Source: an uncultured Paracoccaceae bacterium (lineage in GTDB: Bacteria > Pseudomonadota > Alphaproteobacteria > Rhodobacterales > Rhodobacteraceae). From it: 10,330 nt of DNA. The stretch covers positions 1 to 10,330 of the forward strand of contig CALEZJ010000163.1 of the NCBI GenBank assembly GCA_937927885.1, read 5' to 3'. Both the position numbers and the translations under genes were made by a program. The notes beneath the pieces were generated by a model. The model made no database searches. It was not told the DNA's origin and was given only the letters and a program-made list of their open reading frames with translations. Below are positions 1 to 6,341 of this stretch, one piece after another; the first letter of the stretch is position 1; every line of letters starts with the position of its first letter.

Positions 1-344
1 GCCAGTTCCAGCCCGGCGCCGTCGCGCCGCGCGGAAAGCTGCCCCGCATCGGCCAGTCCGACATGCGGGTCCTCGGGTGCCTCGCGTGCCATGGCCACCG
101 CGCGTTCGGCCATCATCGCCAGCGTGGCCGGGCTGGCATCCGAGGACGACACACAGGCCTGCCGCCGCCCGATCAGCACGCGCAGGCCCAGATCCAGCCC
201 CTCGGCACGCTCGGCGTGTTCCAGCCGCCCGCCCCGCACGTCGATCGACAGCGACGTGCCCTGAATGACCAGCGCGTCGGCGGCCTCGGCGCCGGCCTTG
301 CGCGCGGCGTCGAGAAGGGCTTGGGCGAGGTCTGCGGTCATCAT
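1..344 (-). CDS. pmbA: PmbA/TldE-family protein, N-terminal part (cut by window edge)
   Basis: The reading frame runs off the left edge, so only about 114 N-terminal residues are visible. It begins MMTADLAQALLDAARKAGAE and continues through a segment with SLSIDVRGGRLEHAE and GLDLGLRVLIGRRQACVSSS. This layout is that of the TldD/PmbA N-terminal domain: an amphipathic helix, then 'vrg g lE aer a..GlglRv..G.r.a..sts'. Family knowledge: TldD and PmbA (TldE) form a heterodimeric metalloprotease that acts on unfolded peptides, microcin B17 precursors and the CcdA antitoxin. The metal-binding residues are on TldD rather than on the PmbA subunit. Two adjacent ATG codons (344 and 341) are possible starts; a weak AGG lies 4 bases before the first. 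The gene follows the secreted-protein gene by 73 bases on the same strand, with no convincing terminator between them. Assignment to PmbA rather than TldD is by overall look; the diagnostic C-terminal half is missing. Confidence 0.8.
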   Translation of the reverse strand, partial: MMTADLAQALLDAARKAGAEAADALVIQGTSLSIDVRGGRLEHAERAEGLDLGLRVLIGRRQACVSSSDASPATLAMMAERAVAMAREAPEDPHVGLADAGQLSARRDGAGLEL

Positions 345-417
345 TCGGCCTGTGCGCTGGGGAACGCGACAGGATTAGCGCCCCGGCGCGGCAAAGGGAA
401 CCCGTCGCGACATGGCC

Positions 418-810
418 CTAGCCGGGGATGAAATCGCACTCGCACTCGCCCGAGGCATCCGGCCCGATGCAGGTGATCGGAACCCGCGCAGGCGAGGGCA
501 CGCCCTCGACCTGAATCTCGATCTCGGAGGGGCAATACTGGCCGCGGTTCTCTTCCCAGCATTCGAAATGCCCGTAGCGCACCGAACAGACGGTGATCCG
601 CCGGTCCGTGGCGCGGACCTTGAAATACGGGATATAGCGGTCAATCAGGCGCGCCAGATCCCCGCGCTGGGTCAGGGCAAGGCGGACCTGCCCCTGCTGT
701 TCGGCGGAGAGGCGCGCGATGCGCCGCCATTCCGCCTGCGCGGCAATCGGCGTCAAGAACAGGATCACGGCAGCAAGCGCCGCGCAGACGCGGCTGAAAG
801 GTCCGGGCAT
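418..810 (-). CDS. small secreted protein with six cysteines, unknown function
   Basis: This is a 130-residue protein that I do not recognise. It has a clear Sec signal peptide: an Arg at residue 7, a hydrophobic core AALAAVILFLTPIAA, and a likely cut after AQA (residue 26) before EWRR. The mature part has a helical, charged region (residues 27-60) followed by a Cys-rich segment with C75, C84, C93, C114, C123 and C125. That is six cysteines, enough for three disulfides in the periplasm. The first three are evenly spaced (C-x8-C-x8-C) and the last group is C-x8-C-x-C. I chose the ATG at 810 because AAAGGA sits 6 bases before it. A TTG at 828 is also in frame, but the ribosome site would then lie inside the gene. 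The stop is TAG. It is separated from the upstream ligase gene by 73 bases and may have its own weak promoter. No enzyme motif is visible. Confidence 0.75.
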   Translation of the reverse strand: MPGPFSRVCAALAAVILFLTPIAAQAEWRRIARLSAEQQGQVRLALTQRGDLARLIDRYIPYFKVRATDRRITVCSVRYGHFECWEENRGQYCPSEIEIQVEGVPSPARVPITCIGPDASGECECDFIPG

Positions 811-837
811 GGCAAGTCCTTTCGTCAAATGCCCGAA

Positions 838-867
838 AGGCTACGCCCTGCCCTGCCCTTGCGTCAA
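838..867 (-). promoter_or_regulatory. weak candidate promoter for the secreted-protein gene
   Basis: On the minus strand TTGACG (867-862) is followed after 18 bases by TAGCCT (843-838), in the 73-base gap between the fcs stop and the ATG at 810. Transcription would start near 831, giving a leader of about 20 bases that still holds the AAAGGA ribosome site. The -35 is 5/6 to consensus but the -10 is poor, and the spacer contains a short AGGGC repeat. Read-through from the upstream operon is equally possible. Confidence 0.3.
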
Positions 868-883
868 CGACCCGGCTGCCCTG

Positions 884-2656
884 TCACCGACCTGTGGTGA
901 TCGTGGCCGGGTCGGCATCGTCATAGAGCCGCGCGACCAGACCGGCGCGTCGGGCCAGCAGCTTGCGGAAATTCAGGTTGCCCTTGGCGGTCAACTCGCC
1001 TTCCGCCATCGAGGGGGGTTCGGCCAGCACCAGCGCGCGGCGGATGGCGTGGGCGGACCCCTCGTCCGGGCCCGGTTTCAGCCGCGCGGCGATCTCGGCC
1101 GCCTGCGCCACGATCAGCGCGCCGCCGTCGGCGCGCGCGCCCTCGGCCAGCCCCGGCGCGGGCACGATCAGCACGCCCACCTCGCTGCGCTCGGCCCCGG
1201 TCAGGATGACATCGGCGGCGAGGCCCTTCAGCTTGCCCAGCACCTCGAGCCTGAGACCCGCCGCGCGCACCCAGGTGCCCGAGGCCAGCTTGAATTCCTC
1301 GGCGATGCGGCCGTCAAAGCGCATCCCCTTTGACACATCCGCCGGATCGACCATCCGCATCGCATCGCCGGTGATGAAATAGCCTTCATCGTCAAAGGCT
1401 TCGGCGGTTTTCTCGGGGTCGTGCAGATAGCCCGGCGTCACCGTGTCGCCCGCCACGCGCACGTCAAAGCGGTTTTCGTCATCCACCGGCACCAGCTTGA
1501 TGCGGACCCCCGGCAAGGGCACGCCGATGATGCCCGACTGATGGGTGAATTCGTGCTGGATCAGCGCGGCGGGGGCGGTTTCGGTCAGGCCCCAGGAGGA
1601 ATTGAACAGCGGCATGTCGCCACGAACCTCGCGCGCCATGGATTCCAGATCGGCCCAGACATCCTGCGGCAGCGAGGCGCCGGCGTAGAACAGCATGTCG
1701 AGGTTCTGGAAATACTGCCGACGCAGCCCGGCATCGCCGCGCATCGCGTCGCGCAGCATGGCGAAACCCATCGGCACGTTGAAGGCGATCGTGGGCGAGA
1801 CCTGCGCCAGATTCTCCAGCGTGTGATGCGCCAGCGCGGGCGTGGGTTTGCCGTTGTCGACATACAGCGTGCCGCCATTGGCCAGCACCAGATTGAAATT
1901 GTGCGAGCCGCCAAAGACATGGTTCCAGGGCAGCCAATCCAAAAGCACCGGCGGGCGGGTGGTCACGAAGGGCAGGCAGACCTGCAACTGCGCCTGATTG
2001 GTGCACATCATGCGCTGGGTGGTCAGCACGCCCTTCGGGTGCGAGGTGGAGCCCGAAGTTAAAAGATACTTGGCCACGGCATCGGGGCCCCCCGCGTCAT
2101 GCAGCGCCGAAACATCGCCCGAGGCGCCCAGCATCGCGGCAAGGCCGGGGGTCGTCACCTTTTCGACCCCGTCAAAGCAACCCAAGGCCAGTGCCGCGCC
2201 ATACCGCGTGCCGTCATCGGCAAAGACCATGCGCGGGCGGATCATCTGCGCGATGCGTTCCAGCACCGGATGCGCGCCGGGGATCAGCGCGTATTGTTCG
2301 GCCACCGGCACCGTGGGCACGCCGATGTAATGCGCCGCCAGCGACAGAAGCGCATGATCGACGCCATTGCCGCTGACGATCAGGATCGGGGTTTCAGGCC
2401 CCATCCCGCGCCCCGCCAGCGCCGCGGCGAGCGCCTTGACCATGCCCAAAGCCTCGGCATAGCGCACCTCGCGCCAGCCCGCGCCCGAGCGTTCGGCCAG
2501 AAACACACGGTCGGGCGCCGCCGCTGCCCAATGGTCCAGCCAATCCGTGCTGCGCCGCGCGACCGGGCCCAGATCCCAGCCCGAGGTCAACAGAATCGAG
2601 CCATCCGCGCGATCCTGGCGCAGCGCCCTATGCGCGCGATACTTGCCCTGCGTCAT
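884..2656 (-). CDS. fcs: feruloyl-CoA synthetase (hydroxycinnamate:CoA ligase)
   Basis: This 590-residue protein belongs to the ANL adenylate-forming superfamily, feruloyl-CoA synthase type. It activates ferulate, p-coumarate or a related acid with ATP and CoA to the CoA thioester in the cytoplasm. Visible motifs in order: the P-loop LLTSGSTSHPKG (198-209), the branch-typical DWLPWNHVFGGSHNFN (240-255), WGLTETAP (355-362), YFITGD (426-431), the hinge region FDGRIAEEFKL (447-457), and the C-terminal ELTAKGNLNFRKLL (554-567) with the catalytic lysine at 558. Length is normal for the family. The ATG at 2656 has GGGAGG about 7 bases upstream, and the gene overlaps the 3' end of the marR gene by 29 bases, so it is translated from the operon message. 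Exact acid preference cannot be read from the sequence. No ech, vdh or thiolase gene lies beside it here. Family assignment is firm; substrate is inferred from family and operon context. Confidence 0.9.
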   Translation of the reverse strand: MTQGKYRAHRALRQDRADGSILLTSGWDLGPVARRSTDWLDHWAAAAPDRVFLAERSGAGWREVRYAEALGMVKALAAALAGRGMGPETPILIVSGNGVDHALLSLAAHYIGVPTVPVAEQYALIPGAHPVLERIAQMIRPRMVFADDGTRYGAALALGCFDGVEKVTTPGLAAMLGASGDVSALHDAGGPDAVAKYLLTSGSTSHPKGVLTTQRMMCTNQAQLQVCLPFVTTRPPVLLDWLPWNHVFGGSHNFNLVLANGGTLYVDNGKPTPALAHHTLENLAQVSPTIAFNVPMGFAMLRDAMRGDAGLRRQYFQNLDMLFYAGASLPQDVWADLESMAREVRGDMPLFNSSWGLTETAPAALIQHEFTHQSGIIGVPLPGVRIKLVPVDDENRFDVRVAGDTVTPGYLHDPEKTAEAFDDEGYFITGDAMRMVDPADVSKGMRFDGRIAEEFKLASGTWVRAAGLRLEVLGKLKGLAADVILTGAERSEVGVLIVPAPGLAEGARADGGALIVAQAAEIAARLKPGPDEGSAHAIRRALVLAEPPSMAEGELTAKGNLNFRKLLARRAGLVARLYDDADPATITTGR

Positions 2657-3110
2657 CTCCCGCCCTCCCGTTGCGTTCGATCCTGTGCAGGGCGTCTTGC
2701 AGCGCCTGGCGTTCGGCCTGCGTCAATCCCTGCGCCATCCGCGCATCATGCGCGCGCACCGCGGCCACCGCGCGATCACACAGCCGCCGCCCCTTCAGCG
2801 TCACTTTCAGTTCGAACGCCCGCCGGTCGTCGCGGGCGCGGGTGCGGGTGACCAGATCGGCGCCTTCCAGTTCATCAAGGATCAGCACCAGATTGGGCCG
2901 CTCGATCAGCAGGACTTCCGCCAGATGCGACGGGCGCAGGCCCGGGTTGTCGCGGATCACCGCCAGCGCCGAAAATGTGAGCATGCGCAGACCGAACGGC
3001 GCCAGCGTCGCGTTCACATCGGCCTGGATCGCCGCAAAGGCGCGCTTCATGCCGTAGCCCAGAAAGGCGCGCAGGATGGTGTCCGGCGCGCCCGGGGTGG
3101 CCTCGCTCAC
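2628..3110 (-). CDS. MarR-family regulator, probably CouR/HcaR-like repressor of the operon
   Basis: This 160-residue MarR protein has an N-terminal dimer helix (about 8-40), a winged helix with recognition segment LRPSHLAEVLLIERPNLV (58-75), a wing around RARDDRRAFELKVT (91-104), and a C-terminal dimerisation helix. The start is GTG at 3110. Its first four bases, GTGA, overlap the TGA stop of the SDR gene and no Shine-Dalgarno precedes it, so translation probably depends on ribosomes finishing the SDR frame. The frame stays open upstream to 3362, but that stretch has no MarR homology and is the SDR gene read in another frame. The 3' end overlaps fcs by 29 bases. Family knowledge: MarR repressors beside hydroxycinnamate ligases (CouR of Rhodopseudomonas palustris, HcaR-type) are released by p-coumaroyl- or feruloyl-CoA. 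Autoregulation through the dyad at 3890-3918 is inferred. The only cysteine is C111, so a thiol switch is unlikely. Confidence 0.88.
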   Translation of the reverse strand: MSEATPGAPDTILRAFLGYGMKRAFAAIQADVNATLAPFGLRMLTFSALAVIRDNPGLRPSHLAEVLLIERPNLVLILDELEGADLVTRTRARDDRRAFELKVTLKGRRLCDRAVAAVRAHDARMAQGLTQAERQALQDALHRIERNGRAGDDAGQVSRA

Positions 3111-3871
3111 CGGGGGGGCAGACGGACGGCGCCGTCCAGCCGGATCGTGGTGCCGTTGAGGTAAGCGTTCTCGATGATCTGCGCCACCATCAGACCGTAT
3201 TCCGCCGCCGCCCCCAGCCGGGCCGGAAAGGGGATGTTGGCGATGATCTTGGCGCTGGTTTCGGGCGGCAGGCTTTCCATCATCGGGGTTTCGAACAGGC
3301 CCGGCGCAATCGCCATCACCCGCACGCCGCTTTGCGCCAGTTCGCGCGCGGCGGGCAGGCACATGCTGGCAATGCCGCCCTTGGACGCCGAATAGGCGGC
3401 CTGCCCGACCTGCCCGTCCTGCCAGGCCGCCGAGGCGGTGTTGATGACGACGCCCCGTTCGCCGCCCTCCAGCGGGTCCTGCGCCTGCATGCCGCGCACG
3501 GCGTGGGACATGACGATATAGCTGCCGATCAGGTTGACGCGGATCACCCGTTCAAAGAGATCGATGCTCAGCTTGCCCTCGCGGCCGACGATGCGGGCGG
3601 CCAGCCCGATCCCGGCGCAGTTCACCGCGATGCGGGGCATCCCGCCCAGACCCTTCGCGATGGCGGCAAAGGCGCTTTCGACCGCATCGGCGTTGCCGAC
3701 ATCGGCCTGCACCGCCAGCCCGCCGATTTCAGCGGCGACCGCCTCGGCGCGGGCCAGGTCATAGTCCAGCACCGCGACACGGGCCCCGCGACCGGAAAGA
3801 TGGCGCGCCGTCGCCGCCCCCAGCCCGCTGCCGCCACCGGTCACCACGGCAATCTGCCCGTCGATCTGCAT
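3107..3871 (-). CDS. SDR-family dehydrogenase, probably 3-hydroxyacyl-CoA dehydrogenase type 2-like
   Basis: This is a 254-residue classical short-chain dehydrogenase, first gene of the SDR-marR-fcs operon. Motifs: the nucleotide loop TGGGSGLG (11-18), an acidic residue after the second strand (D36, favouring NAD over NADP), NCAG (84-87), N113, catalytic S147, YSASK with Y160 and K164, and PG at 190-191. The long insert around 126-139 and the 'VVINTASAAWQDGQVGQAAY' stretch resemble HSD10/type II 3-hydroxyacyl-CoA dehydrogenases. The start ATG at 3871 has GGGAGG 8 bases upstream. Given the neighbouring feruloyl-CoA synthetase, a plausible role is oxidation of a 3-hydroxy-3-arylpropionyl-CoA intermediate in a CoA-dependent beta-oxidative route, as described for hydroxycinnamate breakdown in Agrobacterium. 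That role is inference. The family call is secure but the substrate is not. Confidence 0.85.
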   Translation of the reverse strand: MQIDGQIAVVTGGGSGLGAATARHLSGRGARVAVLDYDLARAEAVAAEIGGLAVQADVGNADAVESAFAAIAKGLGGMPRIAVNCAGIGLAARIVGREGKLSIDLFERVIRVNLIGSYIVMSHAVRGMQAQDPLEGGERGVVINTASAAWQDGQVGQAAYSASKGGIASMCLPAARELAQSGVRVMAIAPGLFETPMMESLPPETSAKIIANIPFPARLGAAAEYGLMVAQIIENAYLNGTTIRLDGAVRLPPR

Positions 3872-3889
3872 GATGCACCCCTCCCAAGG

Positions 3890-3918
3890 TTATGTCGGAT
3901 ATCGATTACAAGACATAA
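3890..3918. promoter_or_regulatory. candidate MarR operator: inverted repeat TTATGTC-N15-GACATAA
   Basis: Perfect 7-base arms TTATGTC (3890-3896) and GACATAA (3912-3918) are arranged as a dyad with a 15-base AT-rich spacer that includes the palindrome ATCGAT (3901-3906). The dyad covers the -10 box and the predicted start of the operon promoter, so a protein bound here would block polymerase. The obvious candidate is the MarR protein encoded second in the operon. Arm spacing is about two helical turns, wider than many MarR sites, so the true site might be an inner part of it. Confidence 0.55.
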
Positions 3919-3932
3919 TCAATTCCTGTCAA
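3905..3932 (-). promoter_or_regulatory. sigma70-type promoter of the SDR-marR-fcs operon
   Basis: On the minus strand a perfect TTGACA (3932-3927) is followed after 16 bases by TGTAAT (3910-3905), one mismatch from the -10 consensus. Transcription would start near 3898, leaving a leader of about 27 bases that carries GGGAGG before the ATG at 3871. This is the best -35/-10 pair in the window and lies in a locally AT-rich patch. Confidence 0.7.
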
Positions 3933-3947
3933 GCGGTGAGCGCGTGG

Positions 3948-4000
3948 AGGCTTCGGGGGGCCAGCCCCCCGCACCCCCCGGAGTATTTCAGGCAAGAGGA
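3948..4000. repeat. REP-like intergenic palindrome after acuI
   Basis: Seven bases past the acuI stop lies a compact element. It contains a perfect 8-base dyad CGGGGGGC (3954-3961) and GCCCCCCG (3964-3971) with a 2-base centre, a second C-run (ACCCCCCGG), and then GAGTATTTCAGGCAAGAGGA. The 'G-rich palindrome next to GAGTATTT..' layout matches a short repeat I remember occurring many times between genes in Rhodobacteraceae genomes. Only one copy is in this window, so repeat status rests on memory. It could act as a message-stabilising or weak terminating hairpin for acuI. There is no U-run after the stem on the minus strand, so it is not a classical intrinsic terminator. Confidence 0.5.
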
Positions 4001-4006
4001 AAGGGA

Positions 4007-4996
4007 TCAGAGGCGCGGATCGACGACCACGCGGCCCTGCACCTGTCCTTTGAGGATGGCGGCGCCCAGCGCGGGCAGTTCGGCCAGCGCGGCGGTGCGG
4101 ATCATCGCGTCGAGCCGGTCCAGCGGCAGATCCTGCGCGAGGCGGTTCCAGGCCCTGACCCGGTCGCCGTAGGGGCGCATGACCGAATCGATCCCCAAGA
4201 GGTTCACGCCGCGCAAGAGGAATGGCACCACGCTGGCCGGAAGCGCGGTTCCGCCCGCCAGCCCGACCGCGGCCACCGAGGCGCCATAGCGCATCTGCCC
4301 CAGAATCCGCGCCAGCATGGAGCCGCCGACGCTGTCGACGCAGCCCGCCCAGGTTTCAGCCTCGAGCGGGCGCTTGACGGTCTCGGCGAGATCGGCGCGC
4401 GGAACGATCCGGGATGCACCCAGCGCGGTCAGATACGCGCCGGTTTCCGGCCGCCCCGTCACCGCCGCGACGCGGTAGCCCAGGTTGGCCAGCACCGCCA
4501 CCGCGACCGAGCCCACCCCGCCCGCCGCACCGGTGACGAGGACCTCGCCGCGTTCGGGGCTGAGGCCGTGGTGTTCCAGCGCGATGACCGCCAGCATCGC
4601 CGTCAGCCCCGCCGTGCCGATGGCCATGGCCTGCCGCGTCGTCAGCCCCGGCGGCAGCGGCACCAGCCAGTCGGCGCGCAGCCGGGCGCGGGTGGCATAG
4701 CCGCCCCAATGCACCTCGCCCACCCGCCAGCCGGTCAGGATCACCCGGTCGCCGGGGGCATAGCGCGGATCGTCCGAGTGTTCGACCACGCCCGCAAGGT
4801 CGATCCCCGGCACATGCGGCCAGGTTCGCACCAGCCCGCCGCCCGTGGTCAGGCAGAGCCCGTCCTTGTAGTTCAGGGTCGAGTATTCCACCGCCACGGT
4901 GACGTCACCTTCGGGCAGCCGGTCATCGGGCAAGTCCTGCACCGTCGCCCGGGTTGCGCCGGTTTCATCCTTTTCCACCACGAGGGCTTTGAACAT
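4007..4996 (-). CDS. acuI: acrylyl-CoA reductase (NADPH), AcuI/YhdH type
   Basis: This 329-residue zinc-free medium-chain reductase is of normal length for the AcuI/YhdH family. It reduces acryloyl-CoA to propionyl-CoA with NADPH. In Rhodobacter this is used in 3-hydroxypropionate and DMSP/acrylate metabolism and removes a toxic electrophile. Motifs: STLNYKDGL (39-47), PHVPGIDLAG (60-69), GTAGLTAM (127-134), the nucleotide loop VTGAAGGVGS (154-163), a basic residue after the second strand (VTGRPE, 179-184) consistent with NADPH, DSVGG (221-225) and GIDSVMRP (268-275). The ATG at 4996 has a perfect AGGAGG 5 bases upstream. The gene stands alone, behind the tsoY terminator and before the operon promoter, with neither acuR nor dddL beside it in this window. 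It could also serve as a general quinone/enoyl reductase, but the family signature is strong. Confidence 0.88.
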   Translation of the reverse strand: MFKALVVEKDETGATRATVQDLPDDRLPEGDVTVAVEYSTLNYKDGLCLTTGGGLVRTWPHVPGIDLAGVVEHSDDPRYAPGDRVILTGWRVGEVHWGGYATRARLRADWLVPLPPGLTTRQAMAIGTAGLTAMLAVIALEHHGLSPERGEVLVTGAAGGVGSVAVAVLANLGYRVAAVTGRPETGAYLTALGASRIVPRADLAETVKRPLEAETWAGCVDSVGGSMLARILGQMRYGASVAAVGLAGGTALPASVVPFLLRGVNLLGIDSVMRPYGDRVRAWNRLAQDLPLDRLDAMIRTAALAELPALGAAILKGQVQGRVVVDPRL

Positions 4997-5021
4997 CGGG
5001 GCCTCCTGCCGTTGTCCCCTC

Positions 5022-5050
5022 AGCTAACGCGCGATCCGTTCCGGCGGCAA
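5022..5050 (-). promoter_or_regulatory. weak candidate promoter of acuI
   Basis: Between the tsoY terminator and the acuI ATG, the minus strand shows TTGCCG (5050-5045), a 17-base spacer and TTAGCT (5027-5022). Since an efficient terminator lies just upstream, acuI needs its own promoter in this 57-base gap, and this is the best-placed pair. The -10 is poor. No operator-like dyad was seen. Confidence 0.35.
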
Positions 5051-5053
5051 TGC

Positions 5054-5084
5054 AAAAAGGCGGCCCCCGGAACCGGGGACCGCC
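5054..5084 (-). terminator. intrinsic terminator of the TsoY-like gene
   Basis: Starting 21 bases after the TAA stop, the minus-strand RNA folds into a 12-pair stem. One arm is GGCGGUCCCCGG, the other CCGGGGGCCGCC, with a single G-U wobble and a UU centre (in practice 11 pairs with a four-base loop). It is followed immediately by UUUUU. This is a textbook Rho-independent terminator and separates the gene at 5106-6311 from acuI. Confidence 0.92.
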
Positions 5085-5105
5085 TGTCGAAGAGTCGCAG
5101 AATGC

Positions 5106-6311
5106 TTATTCCGCAGGGACAGCCTGCACCGTGCGGGGGGCGCCAAAGTGGCGGCGGTTCAGCAGGAAGACCAGCGCGATCATCGCCGCCTGCGAGGCCA
5201 GCGCCACCGCGATCAGCGCCCAGTAGCCCGCGCTGAACTTGGTCAGCATGCCCGCATCCACCAGACCCTTGTGGATGAAGAACTGCATCAGCACGGTGAA
5301 ACCGACACCCGGGCAGACCAGCGCATAGCTCATGACCGAGGTTTCGCGGCCGGTGATGTAGCGCTGGACATAGTTGTGACGCTTCAGGATCAGGAAGCCG
5401 AAGAGGCCGAACAGGACCTGGATCGACACCAGTTTGGCAAGCAGGGCAAAGGTTTCGATGGCGTCGGTATGGGCACCGAAGCTTTCGCCCATGCCGTGGT
5501 TCTGGCGCAGCATCGTGATGCCCAGAATGGTCATCAGCGGGATCAGGATCATCAGCGTCGGCGCCGATTCGGCGTTGGTGCCGTGATCGAGCATCGAACG
5601 GATGCCGAGGATCAGCGCAATCCCGGCGATCAGGGCGGCGGTGATGAAGAAGAAGGTCGACAGCACCAGCGCAAAGCCCACGACGGTGGTGTTCGTGCTC
5701 AGCGCCGCCGGGGCCGCCAGACCGACACCGATCATCGAAAAGGCAAAGGCGGGCAGGATCTGGCCAAAGCTGTTGTTGGCGGCAAAGTTGAAGCCCCCTT
5801 CGACCTTGATGCGGGCGATGAAGTCGCCGTAGGTGCGAAACGCCAGCCAACCGATGCCGAGGAAGGCCACCATCGCGAGCGGGAACAGGTATTCGATCAC
5901 GCTCCAGAGCCCGGGCACAAAGACCAGACCGGCGATGAAGAGACCGTTCACGCTCATCCCCAGGGCCAGCGGCAGCGCCATCAACTGGCTTTGCGCGTTG
6001 GTTTTCATGAATTTCGCATGGGCTTCGGTGCCCTTCCACGCCGAGAGGCGGCCAAGGTTCCAGATCAGCGATTTCAGGTTCAGCGCGACGAAAAAGGCGA
6101 TCCCGGCCATGGCCAGCAGGATCATCCCCTGTTTCAGCACGTCACCGCCCTGAAAGGCCGACAGGATGTCTTCGAAGACCGGCACGGTACGCCCCGGGTG
6201 CGGGACCCAGAACATCAGCCACATGAAGAAGGTGACCGACAGGCCACCCGCACCGAGGGAGGCGAGGAAGTACATAGGCGAGTAGGTATCGGCGGGGCGG
6301 TTGGGGGTCAT
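5106..6311 (-). CDS. polytopic membrane protein, TsoY (seleno)protein family
   Basis: This is a 401-residue integral membrane protein. About ten hydrophobic segments are visible, near residues 12-35, 62-80, 108-130, 134-158, 183-203, 206-236, 250-268, 288-310, 328-345 and 362-384. The N-terminal block SPMYFLASLGAGGLSVTFFM and WVPHPG match, to my recollection, the family named 'TsoY family (seleno)protein', which resembles TehA/TDT-type transporters with ten helices. The transported substrate or activity is not known to me. It has only one cysteine, C333, in LVCPGVGF inside the ninth helix; its codon is TGC, so this is not a selenocysteine form. The ATG at 6311 has GGAG 5 bases upstream. Transcription is from its own promoter with two ATTC-N8-GAAT dyads and ends at the terminator at 5054-5084, so it is monocistronic. 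The membrane call is certain; the family name is moderately certain. Confidence 0.75.
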   Translation of the reverse strand: MTPNRPADTYSPMYFLASLGAGGLSVTFFMWLMFWVPHPGRTVPVFEDILSAFQGGDVLKQGMILLAMAGIAFFVALNLKSLIWNLGRLSAWKGTEAHAKFMKTNAQSQLMALPLALGMSVNGLFIAGLVFVPGLWSVIEYLFPLAMVAFLGIGWLAFRTYGDFIARIKVEGGFNFAANNSFGQILPAFAFSMIGVGLAAPAALSTNTTVVGFALVLSTFFFITAALIAGIALILGIRSMLDHGTNAESAPTLMILIPLMTILGITMLRQNHGMGESFGAHTDAIETFALLAKLVSIQVLFGLFGFLILKRHNYVQRYITGRETSVMSYALVCPGVGFTVLMQFFIHKGLVDAGMLTKFSAGYWALIAVALASQAAMIALVFLLNRRHFGAPRTVQAVPAE

Positions 6312-6324
6312 GTTGGCTCCACAT

Positions 6325-6340
6325 ATTCAAATTGTGGAAT
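6325..6340. promoter_or_regulatory. downstream ATTC-N8-GAAT box (SqrR/BigR-like operator, copy 2)
   Basis: The plus strand reads ATTCAAATTGTGGAAT, again ATTC and GAAT with 8 bases between. It lies over and just past the predicted transcription start of the TsoY-like gene, 25 bases from copy 1. Between the two boxes the flanks also form a perfect dyad GAATGC-N5-GCATTC (6337-6353). Two boxes about 2.4 turns apart suggest two repressor dimers binding together. Confidence 0.55.
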
Positions 6341-6341
6341 G

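Noticed and set aside
345..417. Short GC dyad GCGC-CGGG-GCGC between the secreted protein and pmbA
   Set aside because: A stem of only four pairs and no U-run; expected by chance in DNA of this composition.
811..828. TTG start at 828 for the secreted protein
   Set aside because: The AAAGGA ribosome site would fall inside this extension. It fits the ATG at 810, which also gives a better-shaped signal peptide.
811..883. Terminator after feruloyl-CoA synthetase
   Set aside because: The gap has a GGGCAGGGCAGGGC run but no stem with a following U-tract, so I do not call one.
3111..3362. N-terminal extension of the MarR frame up to an ATG at 3362
   Set aside because: The extra 84 residues are Arg/Gly-rich, lie wholly inside the SDR gene and match nothing in MarR proteins. 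The GTG at 3110 gives the usual length.
3332..5236. 634-codon plus-strand open frame opposite the SDR and acuI genes
   Set aside because: The translation is His/Gln/Arg-rich without any domain, and it crosses two clear minus-strand genes, a promoter and a terminator.
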